Assembly: GCF_030814015.1 (NCBI RefSeq)
Contig: NZ_JAUSUL010000002.1
Span: forward strand, 1,240,001 to 1,304,000
Source of the DNA: Amorphus orientalis
Lineage (GTDB): Bacteria > Pseudomonadota > Alphaproteobacteria > Rhizobiales > Amorphaceae
Length of the DNA: 64,000 bases
Direction of reading: 5' to 3'
The notes under the pieces were generated by a model, which ran no database searches, had not been told where the DNA came from, and saw only the letters and a program-made list of their open reading frames with translations. Both the position numbers and the translations under genes were made by a program. Every line of letters starts with the position of its first letter. The first letter of the stretch is position 1. Of this stretch, positions 56,101 through 64,000 are shown one piece after another.

Positions 56101-58159
56101 TGTCGGAACAGGTCGGCTCGAGCCGCACCGTGCCCCCGGTCTGATTGACGAACCCGGTGCCGCCGAAATCACCGACCCGCATCCCGACATTCACCGTCAG
56201 GGTGCCGCCGCTCACATTGAGCGTGCCGTTCGCACCGGCCCCGCTGCCGGGATTGATGTTCGACCAGGCGGTCGTCCCGCCGCTCTGGGTCATCGACCCC
56301 TGCACGATGAAGCTCTCGCCCCGGTTCATCGTCGAGCCGTTGATCACCAGATCGCCGGCGCCGGTCTTGGTGAACGTGCCGATCTCCGAATCGTACGGCC
56401 AGCCATCGGAATTGATGGTGCCGGAGAAGGCCGCGCTCTGGCCGGACCCGATGGTCGTCACCAGATTCGCCACGCCGAGATTGATGGTCCCGTCCCCCGA
56501 CACCGCGCCCAGATTGACGACATCGGTGTTGGACAGCCCGGTGAGGTCGAGCGCTGCGCCGGACATCGTCGCAAGCGCGTTGCCGCTCAAGGCATTGGTG
56601 AGGCCCAGCGCCAGCGTGCCACCCTGTAGCGACACGCCGCCGGTGAACGTGTTGGCCGACGCGAGCGTTAGGGTCCCCGTGCCGGCCTTCGCCAGACCGC
56701 CGCCGCCGGACAACACGCCGTTCCAGGTCGCGTTCAAACCGTTGGTGTCGATCGCCGACGTGGATCCTCCCGTCAGGGTGGCGTTCACCGACGTCGTCAG
56801 GTCGCTGCCGGTCACCCGGATCGTGCCGCCACCCAGATTGAAGGCGTACGAGCCCCCCGAACCGCCGCCGGGCGCGCGCCCCCTCAGATCCGACCCGCCA
56901 ATCGCGAGCGTTCCGCCAGTCAGATTGTAGATGCCAGCTCCGCCGCCACCGAGATAGAGATCACTGCCGGCACCTATCGCGAGTGTCCCGCCGGTCTGGT
57001 CGATCGTACCCGAACTGCCAGCGCGCACGGCGAGACGCAGTCCGCCATCGAAGGCTGCGGTTCCGCCGGACAGGGTGTAGATCCCCGTTCCCCTCTCGCC
57101 GAAGATCACCCCACCTTCGGACGAAAACGCACCTCCGCTCTGGATGAACTCGCCGGTGCCTCCCTCCGCCGTGCCAAACCGCGGGCCATCCCGCCCCTTC
57201 ACTTCGAACGTTCCGGCCTGGAGCTCATACGTCCCCCGGCCGCCTTCCTTGTCAGAGGCGAAGCTGTGACCGAACCAGAAAGCGTTGGCACCGGAATCGA
57301 TCGACACGAGCGAACCGGCGCCATTCTGGACCACACGCCCCACGCCTTCGTCGGTGCCGATGAAGATCTGGGTTCCGGTGCTGGACGGGTTCACTGTCGA
57401 TGACGTGATCCGGGAATTTCCCGAGATCGAAAGCGTGCCCGAAGCGCCCGGATCCTCGCCCACATAGATTGTCGCTCCGGGCGTGAGCGCGATCTCTCCG
57501 CCGCGCATGTCGTACGTACCGGACCCGCCGTTGAAACCGACGTCCAGCGCGCTCCCCTGGATCCGCACGGTACCGGCGTTCTGGGTAAACGTCCCGGTGC
57601 CGTCGTTTCCCACACCCAGAAGAGAATAGCGGCCCCCGACCGAACTGAGAGACACCTCGCCGCCGTTCATCAGCACCGAACCGCTGGCTTTCCGGCCCAC
57701 GTCGAAGCGACCGTTCTCGTCGAAGTCGATGTTGGCCCCGCTCTCGATTGTCAGCGTCGCACCGTCACGGACGGCAAACCGTCCGGGCGCGCCCGGGCCA
57801 CCGAGGAAGTTGAGTCCTATGGACTGGGCCGGCCCGGGAAGGGCCAGATCCGAACTCATCGCAACATCGCCGGCGCTGCCGCCGATCGTGATGTTGACGA
57901 CATCCGTCCGGCCCGGCTGGAGCGCCTGCGGAACCAGCGTATCGAAACCGGACTGACCGCTTCCGTTCAGGTCTTGCGCCTGGGCACCGCTCGATGCGGG
58001 CGGCGCAACAAGAACCAGCGAGACAACGATGATGGCGGCGACCGTCCCCACAGGGTTCCGCGCCGGATTCTCAAGAAACGCCATCGCCCGGAGCCCGGAC
58101 AGATGGCACTCGAACGCACGACAAGCCCGCCCCACCCGGACTTGATCCACTGCTTTCAT
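50165..58159 (-). CDS. Giant autotransporter with tandem passenger repeats
   Basis: A 2664-residue type V secreted protein. An extended N-terminus (MKAVDQVRVGRACRAFECHL) leads to a hydrophobic signal segment at about residues 40-62 ending SSGAQAQ. The passenger is built of Gly/Thr/Ser-rich autotransporter-associated beta-strand repeats (for example ANTFTGGVSLQGGTLALG), and includes a larger unit of about 383 residues in four successive copies. Three copies keep a CSDxxRC loop. The C-terminal 280 residues (from about TNATVWATGFGSWG) form the beta-barrel ending LAWTF with a terminal Phe. GGGGAG precedes the ATG. It is a probable adhesin or surface protein; the ligand is unknown. Confidence 0.9.
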   Translation of the reverse strand: MKAVDQVRVGRACRAFECHLSGLRAMAFLENPARNPVGTVAAIIVVSLVLVAPPASSGAQAQDLNGSGQSGFDTLVPQALQPGRTDVVNITIGGSAGDVAMSSDLALPGPAQSIGLNFLGGPGAPGRFAVRDGATLTIESGANIDFDENGRFDVGRKASGSVLMNGGEVSLSSVGGRYSLLGVGNDGTGTFTQNAGTVRIQGSALDVGFNGGSGTYDMRGGEIALTPGATIYVGEDPGASGTLSISGNSRITSSTVNPSSTGTQIFIGTDEGVGRVVQNGAGSLVSIDSGANAFWFGHSFASDKEGGRGTYELQAGTFEVKGRDGPRFGTAEGGTGEFIQSGGAFSSEGGVIFGERGTGIYTLSGGTAAFDGGLRLAVRAGSSGTIDQTGGTLAIGAGSDLYLGGGGAGIYNLTGGTLAIGGSDLRGRAPGGGSGGSYAFNLGGGTIRVTGSDLTTSVNATLTGGSTSAIDTNGLNATWNGVLSGGGGLAKAGTGTLTLASANTFTGGVSLQGGTLALGLTNALSGNALATMSGAALDLTGLSNTDVVNLGAVSGDGTINLGVANLVTTIGSGQSAAFSGTINSDGWPYDSEIGTFTKTGAGDLVINGSTMNRGESFIVQGSMTQSGGTTAWSNINPGSGAGANGTLNVSGGTLTVNVGMRVGDFGGTGFVNQTGGTVRLEPTCSDTSRCVSLNVGNQGGTGTYTISGGSLILEGGAHSIGRTTGARASSSGTLNIGGTGLVEVRPSAFSSGFLVIGDRDNSTNDGTGTLNQTGGTLRIVDTSRLYLGGYGGSTYNLTGGALEIGGTSLQGLYGGGGADGSYAFNLGGGTIRVTGSNLTTSVNATLTGGRTSAIDTNGLNATWNGVFSGGGGLAKAGAGTLTLASANTFTGGVSLQGGTLALGLTNALSGNALATSSGAVLDLTGLSNTDVVNLGAVSGAGTINLGVANLVTTIGSGHSAAFSGTINSDGWPYDSEIGTFTKTGAGDLVINGSTMNRGESFIVQGSMTQSGGTTTWSNINVGSGTGANGTLNVSGGSLTLNVGMRVGDFGGTGLVNQTGGTVRLEPTCSDNDRCASLNIGNQGGTGTYTISGGSLILEGGSHTIGRNAGTRPVSSGTLNISGTGLVEVRPYGASRGFLVIGDRDATAQTSTGVINQTGGTLRIVDTSELYLGGYGSGTYNLNGGTLEIGADNLRGLYANNGTGSYAFNLGGGTIRVTGSDLATSVDATLTGGSTSTVDTNGLNATWGGAFSGGGGLAKAGAGTLTLASANTFTGGVSLQGGTLALGVANALSGNALSAAGGAILDLTTLTDSDAVNLGAVSGGGTINLGVANLVTSVAGGQMSAFSGILNSDGWPYDSEIGTFTKTGAGDLVINGSTMNRGESFIVQGSMTQSGGTTAWSSINVGSGTGANGTLNVSGGSLTLNVGMRVGDFGGTGFVNQTGGTVRLEPTCSDNDRCASLNIGNQGGTGTYTISGGSLILEGGSHTIGRNAGSRPVSSGTLNISGTGLVEVRPSSFSGGFLVIGDRDATAQTSTGVINQTGGTLRIVDTSELYLGGYGSGTYNLDGGTLEIGADNLRGLYANNGTGSYAFNLGGGTIRVTGSNLTTSVNATLTGGSTSAIDTNGLNATWNGVFSGGGGLAKAGAGTLTLASANTFTGGVSLQGGTLALGVANALNGNAVATSAGSVFDITGLGAADVVRIGALSGGGTVQLGDSSLTSTINAGQSATFSGTLSSPAFSYEANPGQFIKAGSGNLTINGSTMSRGQAFIAGGSMTQSGGTSNWSTLNVGRGAGADGALNVTGGSLTLAVGLRAGASGGRGTITQTGGTLRMASGSTFHLGGPGGGVYDLNGGALEIGGTSLQGLSGGTGSYAFTLGGGTIRVTGSDLATSVNATLTGGRTSTVDTNGFNARWGGVFSGGGSLRKAGQGTLTLPGVNTYSGTTYLAGGTVRAVEGALGTGALVFEAASTYAFAGSFTLAKEVTFGPGAVGSFQVDAGSTGTLGGRLSGTGGLAKTGLGTLVLAGTANSYSGQTRVRQGTLIVGATGALPDASELLVDTGASFQLRGVAQKLKKLEGTGNIVLGEASTLDIATDTSDSVFDGNLSGTGGVSKSGGGTLTFNGVNDYTGPTSIDSGSLVVNGEVTNSPITVNPGGSLAGRGRVNTVNLQGGANIMPGNSPGTLTVIRDITFRPGSTYVAEIENGISDNIVVQDGVATIMEGSNLSLQLTGTPTLGEAYTILEARTATGGSIVTMGRGFTVSSNFTRPLLEQDVTYSPSAVTVTYDGLSAPWSTVVSGANAGAAADGVQSLGLENSLYEDAVFLTEDRIDGAFALLSGEINASAKSVLINDSRFVRTTVFDRLATLDGQSGAATRFASAPLSYASSGGAGDPEPVRTNATVWATGFGSWGSSDGGVAGDLDRDSSGVFTGADVLLGSWRVGVLGGYSHTGFSVDSQRSSGDTDAYHAALYAGTSWHAVNVRGGAAYSWDDVSSSRIASFPTTQTLKADYDAGTTQLFGEVGYGVDAGPVGFEPFAGLAYVNLNTDGFTETGGVAALTSQGDATDITYSTLGLRGSASAAIGAGMNATVQGMVGWRHMYSASTPTSAFAFAAGGTPFTVAGVPFAKDTLLLDAGLNVSVRNSLSLGAAYSGEFGDGSADQSVGGTLAWTF
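52346..56950. repeat. 1149-1152-bp internal tandem repeats of the autotransporter gene
   Basis: The marker GTGAACGTGTT recurs at 53193, 54342, 55491 and 56643, giving spacings of 1149, 1149 and 1152 bases, all multiples of three. The two middle units are nearly identical over long stretches, whereas the copy near 52346-53193 has diverged. The pattern indicates recent unequal duplication and a likely site of length variation. Confidence 0.9.
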
Positions 58160-58815
58160 GGTGATCTCCCCAAGGTCACCAAAAGAATTATGTCAAAACG
58201 TGGTACCGGAATGCCGTCGACTTTCTAACGGCGCAGGTCCTATTGACCCGGGACGTCAGAAATCAAATCTCGACAACTGGCCCGAAAACGCAGGCGATCA
58301 AGCGCAATCCACACGTCTCTATTGAGACGGAACCAACACAGAAAAAATTCTGACGCTAGGTGTACTTGCAAACGCCGGGAGCAGGCTCCGGCAATCGTGC
58401 TTGCCAGCAATATGTCGAGCGGAAATGCCGCTCCCCCGGCACGCGCCCGACATGAATCCGGGGTGGGTCGATTCGCAAAAACCTCACCCGATTGCTCAGC
58501 ATTAGCACTCGCGTCCTATGGTTGCAACTTGAAAACAGTTAACAACCGCAACCGCTTGAAATAGCACGTGCTTGAAGACGCGGCGGCGCGCCGCGGAAGA
58601 GCGATTACACGTCTCCGAACGCCTTCACGGGTCGGGTCAGCGATCGGAAAGGAGGTGGCCCCGTCCCGCAAGCTTCGGACTGAGCCGTCTGCAACCGGTC
58701 AGAGTGTTCCGAGCGGCCGTCAGATGACTGGGCCAGCCTTCGCCTGCCCGCTGGGACAGCGCAGAGAGCCCGGCTGCCAGTCCGCCAATGGCAAAACCGC
58801 CGCATGCAGGATGCG
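58160..58815. other. Long intergenic region upstream of the autotransporter
   Basis: 656 bases with lower G+C than the flanking genes near 58180-58350 and 58480-58570. The promoter of the minus-strand autotransporter must lie here; no clear -35/-10 pair stands out. A small dyad CAGAA-AAAA-TTCTG is at 58339-58352. Short open frames exist but none has a ribosome binding site and recognisable product. Confidence 0.5.
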
Positions 58816-59670
58816 TCACCGGAACAGCATGACCGGGATCTTGCAGGAGCGGACCATCTCCGTGGTTGTCGACCCGATGACGAAGCTTCGGATCCGCGAG
58901 TGGCCATAGGCCCCCATCACAAGAAGCCCGATGCCTTCCGATTTCACCGCGTCGGCAATGACGCTGTCCGGCTGTCCCTTGACGATATCGGCAGAGACCT
59001 CGTAGCCGGCGCCTTCCAGCATCGCGCGCGCATCTGCGAGTTGCCGCTTGTGCTCCACGCTTTCATCGCCGACCAGAAGAACCCGGCATGTCAGCCCCGC
59101 GAACAGCGGACTGCGGGCGATGTGGTCGACCGCCTTCATGGCCGACGTGCCGCCGTCATAGGCGATCAGGATGCGCTCGATCGGCGTGAAGGCCCGCGCG
59201 GCGACGACCACCGGCTTCGTGCTGGAGCGGACGATCCGTTCGAGATTCGACCCCAGGTGGCCCTTAGCGAAGTCGGCCGCCTCGCCCCGTTTGCCGATGA
59301 CGACGAGATCGGCGTCTGCCTCACTCTCCGCGACGGTCTCGACGATGTCGCCGATGCGAAGCCGCGTGGTCACGGAGCGAACCCCGGCGCTCTCCACGAT
59401 CGCCTTGGCGTCTTCCAGGATCGCCCGCCCGCGTTTCTGGGCAAGCTTGGCACGCTGCTCGTCGAGACTGCTCAGCTCTTCCAGAAGCGCCGTCCGCGCG
59501 CCCAGCGAGATCGAACCGGAATAGTCCTGCTGCGACCCGGAGATCTCGCGCCGGCCCAGCACATGGAGGATCTCCACGGAGGCATCCGTCCGCGCCGCGA
59601 TCCAGGCCGCATGCTGACAGACGCTGTGGGCGTAGATCGAGCCATCGACCAGCGCTACCAGTTTGCTCAT
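58816..59670 (-). CDS. Universal stress protein, tandem UspA domains
   Basis: A 284-residue cytoplasmic protein with two UspA folds. Domain 1 (about 1-147) ends in VVIGKRGEAADFAKGHLGSN; domain 2 (about 155-284) begins IERILIAYDGG and has the ATP-binding pattern GAYGHSRIRSFVIGSTT, G-x2-G-x9-G-S. The ATG at 59670 (MSKLVALVDGS) is preferred to one five codons upstream because GGGAG lies nine bases before it. It is 90 bases after the SulP gene on the same strand, a common pairing, and may sense energy status for the transporter. Confidence 0.88.
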   Translation of the reverse strand: MSKLVALVDGSIYAHSVCQHAAWIAARTDASVEILHVLGRREISGSQQDYSGSISLGARTALLEELSSLDEQRAKLAQKRGRAILEDAKAIVESAGVRSVTTRLRIGDIVETVAESEADADLVVIGKRGEAADFAKGHLGSNLERIVRSSTKPVVVAARAFTPIERILIAYDGGTSAMKAVDHIARSPLFAGLTCRVLLVGDESVEHKRQLADARAMLEGAGYEVSADIVKGQPDSVIADAVKSEGIGLLVMGAYGHSRIRSFVIGSTTTEMVRSCKIPVMLFR

Positions 59671-59760
59671 TGAGCGTTCTCCCAATCCAACTTTCCGGCG
59701 CGGACAGCCTGAGACATCGGTGTGCGCGGAACCAGAGCCCGTTTCGCTTTTTTACGGGAG

Positions 59761-61245
59761 CTAGTGCCCGAGCAGGCTGTCCATCGCGCCCGGCTTGTCG
59801 TGGACGGCCAACTTGTCGACGATGGTCTCGCTCGCCTTGTTGAGACCGACGATCTCCACGTCAGCGCCCTCGCGCCGGAATTTCAGCACGATCATGTCCA
59901 GCGCCGCCACACTGGAAATGTCCCAGATATGCGCGCGACTCACGTCGATGGTCACCTTCTCCAGCGCCTCCTTGAAATCGAACGACGCGGAAAAGGCGTC
60001 GGCGGAGGCGAAGAAGACCTGGCCCTCGACCAGATAGGTGCGGTGGGTGCCGTCCTCCGAGATGGACGAGGTGACCCGCAGGAACTGCGCGATCTTCCAG
60101 GCGAAGAAGATCCCGGACAGAAGCACGCCGACGAGCACGCCGATGGCGAGATTGTGGGTGAAAACCACGCACGCGACCGTCGCGAGCATCACGATGGACG
60201 ACGAGCGCGGATGGGTCCGCAGCTGCTTCACCGAGGACCAGGAGAAGGTGCCGATCGAGACCATGATCATCACCGCCACCAGGGCCGCCATCGGGATCTG
60301 CCGAACCCAGTCACCGAGCACGACAATCAGGAAGATCAGGAAAACGCCGGAGACGAAGGTGGACAGCCGCCCCCGCCCGCCCGACTTCACGTTGATCATC
60401 GACTGTCCGATCATCGCGCAGCCGGCCATGCCGCCGATAAAGCCGGTACAGAAGTTTGCGATGCCCTGGCCGACGCACTCCCTGTTCTTGTCGCTGGGCG
60501 TGTCGGTCAGTTCGTCGATGATGGACGCCGTCATCAGCGATTCCAGCAGCCCGACCGCCGCGATCGCTGCCGAATAGGGCAGGATGATCCAGAGCGTTTC
60601 CAGCGTCAGCGGCACGTCCGGAATCAGAAACACCGGCAGGGTCGAGGGCAATTCGCCCATATCGCCGACCGTCCTCAGATCGAAGCCGAACACGATCGAC
60701 ACCGTGGTCAGCACGAGGATGCAGATCAGCGGCGACGGGATCGCCGTCGTGATCCGCGGAAACAGGTAGATGATGGCGAGACCGGCGGCGACCATCACGT
60801 AGGTGAGCGACGGAACGCCGACGAGCTCCGGGATCTGCGCCATGAAGATCAGGATGGCGAGCGCGTTGACGAACCCGGTCATGACCGAGCGCGACACGAA
60901 GCGCATCAGATTGCCCAGCCGCAGATAGCCCGCCGCCACCTGCAGGACGCCCGCCAGCACGGTCGTCGCCAGCAGATACTCCAGGCCGTAGTCGCGAACG
61001 ACCGCGCCCATCAGCACGGCGGTGGCGGCCGTGGCGGCGGAAATCATGCCCGGGCGCCCGCCGAAGATCGCCGTCAGCACCGCGATGGAGAACGACGCGT
61101 ACAGTCCGACGCGGGGATCGACGCCGGCAATGATCGAAAAGGCGATCGCCTCGGGAATGAGCGCCAGCGCGACCACCAGGCCGGCAAGGACGTCGGCACG
61201 AATGTTGCCGAACCATTCGCGGCGATAGGCATGGAAAGAATGCAT
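59761..61245 (-). CDS. SulP-family inorganic anion transporter
   Basis: A 494-residue membrane transporter. The core (about residues 12-375) has the SulP signature [20 protein letters not shown] and [20 protein letters not shown], with 14 expected segments; the C-terminal 100 residues are a STAS domain ([19 protein letters not shown] and a [14 protein letters not shown] strand). The substrate may be sulfate or bicarbonate; sequence alone does not decide. No carbonic anhydrase gene is beside it. It is followed by a universal stress protein gene. Confidence 0.88.
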   Translation of the reverse strand: MHSFHAYRREWFGNIRADVLAGLVVALALIPEAIAFSIIAGVDPRVGLYASFSIAVLTAIFGGRPGMISAATAATAVLMGAVVRDYGLEYLLATTVLAGVLQVAAGYLRLGNLMRFVSRSVMTGFVNALAILIFMAQIPELVGVPSLTYVMVAAGLAIIYLFPRITTAIPSPLICILVLTTVSIVFGFDLRTVGDMGELPSTLPVFLIPDVPLTLETLWIILPYSAAIAAVGLLESLMTASIIDELTDTPSDKNRECVGQGIANFCTGFIGGMAGCAMIGQSMINVKSGGRGRLSTFVSGVFLIFLIVVLGDWVRQIPMAALVAVMIMVSIGTFSWSSVKQLRTHPRSSSIVMLATVACVVFTHNLAIGVLVGVLLSGIFFAWKIAQFLRVTSSISEDGTHRTYLVEGQVFFASADAFSASFDFKEALEKVTIDVSRAHIWDISSVAALDMIVLKFRREGADVEIVGLNKASETIVDKLAVHDKPGAMDSLLGH

Positions 61246-61584
61246 ACGAAATCCGGGTGCGAACGAGCCTCGCGCCCACGCGGATCGCGACCGTCACGAG
61301 GAAGAAGAAGGGCGAAACGGGGTGCTGATCAGCGAACGCCGTTGCGCACGGTTCTAAAGGAACTCGATGCTGCAATGCAACATCGCCAGCGCTCTGATGC
61401 ATGAAGGGTGGGCCACCATGTCCGCAGCACACAGTCCCCGCCACAGCGACCTCAGTGGCCGCTCCCTGCGGTCATCGAACCGGAAGCCATATCCTGTTGC
61501 GCCGAGGTTCCAACCGCACGGAAGGCTCAGGGACCAGCCGAAGGATCCCGGTGGCAGTGGTCGGCCAGAACGAAGGCTGGACAT
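61246..61584. promoter_or_regulatory. Region upstream of sulP with a near-perfect dyad
   Basis: No gene is supported. A dyad GATGCTGCA-A-TGCAACATC (one mismatch) at 61366-61384 lies about 120 bases before the sulP start and could be an operator. Plus-strand open frames here are Arg/Pro-rich and lack a recognisable product. Confidence 0.35.
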
Positions 61585-61607
61585 AAAAAAGCCGCCCGTG
61601 GGGCGGC
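61585..61607 (-). terminator. Rho-independent terminator of the HU gene
   Basis: On the minus strand GCCGCCC pairs with GGGCGGC around a 3-base loop and is followed by TTTTTT. It lies about 95 bases after the HU stop codon. Confidence 0.88.
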
Positions 61608-61702
61608 CGGAAGCCTTGGGAGGGATCGGATCGATCCCGAGGCATTGAACGGATACGGGCGAGAGTCGCGGACAAGCCGGCGACTCTCGTCTCCGATACC
61701 GA

Positions 61703-61978
61703 TCAGCTATTGACCAGTTCCTTGAGCGGCTTGCCGGCGCGGAACTTCGGCACCTTCGCGGCGGGAATCTTGATCGACTTGCCGGTGCGCGGATCGCGGC
61801 CCTCGGAGGCGGCACGCTCGCTCACCGCGAACACGCCGAAGCCGACGATACGGACTTCGTCGCCGCTCTTCAGGGCTGCGGAGATGGTGTCGAACATCGC
61901 GTCGACCGCCTTCTGAGCAGCGGGCTTCGTGAGTTCGGCTTTCTCGGCTACCTCGGCAACCAGATCATTCTTCTTCAT
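61703..61978 (-). CDS. hupB: DNA-binding protein HU
   Basis: A 91-residue histone-like protein that bends and compacts DNA as a dimer. It starts MKKNDLVAEVAEKAELTKPA, and the beta-arm has the RDPRTGKSIKIPAAKVPKFR block with the intercalating proline. The length is typical. It is 235 bases downstream of lon, the usual alphaproteobacterial neighbour, but a strong terminator after lon makes it a separate transcript. Confidence 0.95.
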   Translation of the reverse strand: MKKNDLVAEVAEKAELTKPAAQKAVDAMFDTISAALKSGDEVRIVGFGVFAVSERAASEGRDPRTGKSIKIPAAKVPKFRAGKPLKELVNS

Positions 61979-62117
61979 ATCGTTCCCTTTCCAATTGGAC
62001 AGCCATGAAAATTCGGACGCCCCAGCCACCATCCTTGGTGCTGCGAATCAAGGCCGGGCGCAACCGTATTCTCACGATTTTTCCCGGAAATCCGACACTC
62101 TTGAGGCCCGAGCGCAC

Positions 62118-62149
62118 AAAAAAACGCCCGCGGACTCATCCGCGGGCGC
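62118..62149 (-). terminator. Rho-independent terminator of lon
   Basis: On the minus strand an 11-bp stem GCGCCCGCGGA / TCCGCGGGCGT with loop TGAG is followed by a run of seven T. It lies about 65 bases after the lon stop codon. Confidence 0.92.
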
Positions 62150-62213
62150 TTGATCTCCGGACATTGACGGTACAACCGGCCGATTCGGGCCGGCTCCACC
62201 GCGTCCGCGCGAC

Positions 62214-64000
62214 TCAGTGAGCGCGCATGGTGGCGCCGTCGTCGTCCGGCACCGCGACCGGATCGTTGGCGTGCGCTGCCTCGTCCCACTCGATCGGCTC
62301 CGGCTGACGCACCAGCGCCTTGGCGAGGACCTCGTCCATCCGCGAGACCGGAACGATCTCGAGCTGGTTCTTCACCGTGTCCGGAATGTCGGCCAGATCC
62401 TTGGCGTTCTCTTCCGGGATGATCACGGTCTTGATCCCGCCCCTGAGGGCGGCCAGCAGCTTCTCCTTGAGACCGCCGATCGGCAGCACCCTGCCGCGGA
62501 GCGTGATCTCGCCGGTCATGGCCACGTCGCGCTTCACGGCGATCCCGGTCATGATGGAGATGACAGCCGTGGCCATCGCGATGCCCGCCGACGGACCATC
62601 CTTCGGCGTCGCGCCTTCCGGCACGTGCACGTGGATGTCCTTCTTGTCGAACATCGGCGGCTCGATGCCGAAGTCGACCGCCCGGGAGCGGACGTAGGAC
62701 GCGGCGGCGGAGATGGACTCCTTCATCACGTCGCGAAGGTTGCCGGTGACCGTCATCTTGCCCTTGCCGGGCATCATGGCGCCTTCGATCGTCAGCAGTT
62801 CGCCACCGACCTCCGTCCACGCCAGACCGGTCGACACACCGACGGAATCCTCCAGTTCTGCCTGGCCGTAGCGATAGCGCGGCACGCCCAGATAGTCCTC
62901 GAGGGTCTCGTCGGTGACGGTCACCGAGGTCTTCTCCCCGTTGGCCATCACCAGTTCCTTGACGGCCTTACGGGCCACCGTCGCCAGCTCCCGCTCGAGA
63001 TTGCGGACGCCGGCTTCCCGAGTGTACCGGCGGATCGTCGTGCGCATCGCCTCGTCGTCGATCGAAAACTCGCCGTCCTTTAGGCCGTGGTCGCGGATCG
63101 CCTTCGGCAGAAGATGCCGCTTGGCGATCTCCACCTTCTCGTCCTCGGTGTAGCCGGCGATCCGGATGATCTCCATCCGGTCCATCAGCGGCCCCGGGAT
63201 GTTGAGGGTGTTGGCCGTGGTGATGAACATCACGTCCGACAGGTCGTACTCGACCTCCAGATAGTGGTCCATGAACGTCGAGTTCTGCTCGGGATCCAGC
63301 ACCTCCAGAAGCGCCGACGACGGATCGCCGCGGAAGTCCATGCCCATCTTGTCGATCTCGTCGAGCAGGAAGAGCGGGTTGGACTTCTTGGCCTTCTTCA
63401 TCGACTGGATGACCTTGCCGGGCATCGAGCCGATATAGGTCCGGCGATGACCGCGGATCTCCGACTCGTCGCGAACGCCGCCGAGCGACATGCGCACGAA
63501 CTCACGTCCGGTCGCCTTGGCGATCGACTTGCCGAGCGAGGTCTTGCCGACGCCGGGCGGACCCACCAGGCACAGGATCGGACCCTTCAGCTTGTTGGCC
63601 CGGCTCTGCACGGCGAGATACTCGACGATCCGCTCCTTGACCTTCTCCAGGCCGTAGTGATCCGTCTCCAGAACCTCCTCGGCGTGCCTCAGGTCGTGCT
63701 TCACCCGCGAGCGCTTCTTCCACGGAAGGCCCAGCAGCCAGTCCAGATAGTTGCGGATGACCGTCGCCTCGGCCGACATCGGGCTCATCTGGCGCAGCTT
63801 CTTCAGCTCGCCATTGGCCTTCTCGCGGGCTTCCTTGGACAGCTTGGTCTTCTTGATCCGCTCGTCCAGCTCGGCCAGCTCGTCCTTGCCGTCCTCGCCG
63901 TCGCCCAGCTCCTTCTGGATCGCCCGCATCTGCTCGTTCAGGTAATACTCGCGCTGCGTCTTCTCCATCTGACGCTTGACCCGCGAGCGGATCCGCTTCT
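62214..64000 (-). CDS. lon: ATP-dependent Lon protease, 5' end outside window
   Basis: The C-terminal 595 residues or so of Lon; the frame is open through the right end, so the N-terminal substrate-binding domain is missing from this window only. The AAA+ part has Walker [12 protein letters not shown] and Walker [11 protein letters not shown]. The protease part has the catalytic Ser in [12 protein letters not shown] and the Lys in [14 protein letters not shown]. It degrades damaged and regulatory proteins in the cytosol. Confidence 0.96.
   Translation of the reverse strand, partial: KRIRSRVKRQMEKTQREYYLNEQMRAIQKELGDGEDGKDELAELDERIKKTKLSKEAREKANGELKKLRQMSPMSAEATVIRNYLDWLLGLPWKKRSRVKHDLRHAEEVLETDHYGLEKVKERIVEYLAVQSRANKLKGPILCLVGPPGVGKTSLGKSIAKATGREFVRMSLGGVRDESEIRGHRRTYIGSMPGKVIQSMKKAKKSNPLFLLDEIDKMGMDFRGDPSSALLEVLDPEQNSTFMDHYLEVEYDLSDVMFITTANTLNIPGPLMDRMEIIRIAGYTEDEKVEIAKRHLLPKAIRDHGLKDGEFSIDDEAMRTTIRRYTREAGVRNLERELATVARKAVKELVMANGEKTSVTVTDETLEDYLGVPRYRYGQAELEDSVGVSTGLAWTEVGGELLTIEGAMMPGKGKMTVTGNLRDVMKESISAAASYVRSRAVDFGIEPPMFDKKDIHVHVPEGATPKDGPSAGIAMATAVISIMTGIAVKRDVAMTGEITLRGRVLPIGGLKEKLLAALRGGIKTVIIPEENAKDLADIPDTVKNQLEIVPVSRMDEVLAKALVRQPEPIEWDEAAHANDPVAVPDDDGATMRAH

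Noticed and set aside
50831-56629. Two very long plus-strand open frames (50831-53401 and 53705-56629) opposite the autotransporter
   Set aside because: They mirror the Gly/Thr-rich repeat codons of the minus-strand gene, have no start signals or domains, and repeat with the same 1149-base period.

Overview
The window reads as chromosomal DNA of a high-G+C alphaproteobacterium, most likely of the order Hyphomicrobiales (Rhizobiales) or a close relative. The main grounds are the order of the complex I operon followed by birA, a ribonuclease J gene, methylmalonyl-CoA epimerase and a DUF1467 gene, the rhizobial-style extended NuoE, an Atm1-like ABC exporter and an ugp-type ABC operon with its own DeoR regulator. 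The species cannot be named from the sequence. About 53 protein genes and two intact tRNA genes are supported; no IS element, rRNA or CRISPR array was seen.

Left edge (1-3535): a T-arm remnant of a tRNA, then a compact accessory cassette of lower G+C: a three-Cys-motif Gp37-like protein (DUF5131), its partner TcmP, and a convergent DUF2806 gene. None of the three has an established function. This is the best candidate in the window for an uncharacterised system.

3536-20684: a DeoR/GlpR regulator with an ABC importer operon (ugpC-B-A-E order); small genes (DUF72, LprI-like, glycine-zipper lipoprotein, PfkB kinase, small membrane protein); a PadR regulator followed by a two-gene RND efflux pump; an Atm1-type exporter; a SugE-type SMR transporter; an Ntn amide hydrolase; and a DUF1467 membrane protein.

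20795-41056 (minus strand): a 56-bp palindromic tandem repeat, then mce, ribonuclease J, birA and the whole complex I operon. Read in transcription order it is nuoA-B-C-[GFA]-D-E-F-[pentapeptide]-G-[racemase]-H-[GFA]-I-J-K-L-M-N. Four non-Nuo genes are embedded in it with very short spacing, and NuoE carries a long linker plus a helix-hairpin-helix-like C-terminal domain.

41471-50139: divergent tRNA-Asp and tRNA-Val, then a copper-handling locus. cueR, copC, copD and a multicopper oxidase lie on the minus strand. A DUF305 protein, a glutaredoxin-MauE fusion, a YHS-YHS-type CopA ATPase and a cytochrome c lie on the plus strand. CueR-type dyads sit between the two arms and just upstream of copA, the latter with the 19-bp promoter spacer typical of MerR-family control.

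50165-64000: a 2664-residue autotransporter with 1.15-kb internal repeats, a tandem-domain universal stress protein beside a SulP anion transporter, the DNA-binding protein HU, and the 3' part of lon, which runs off the right end.
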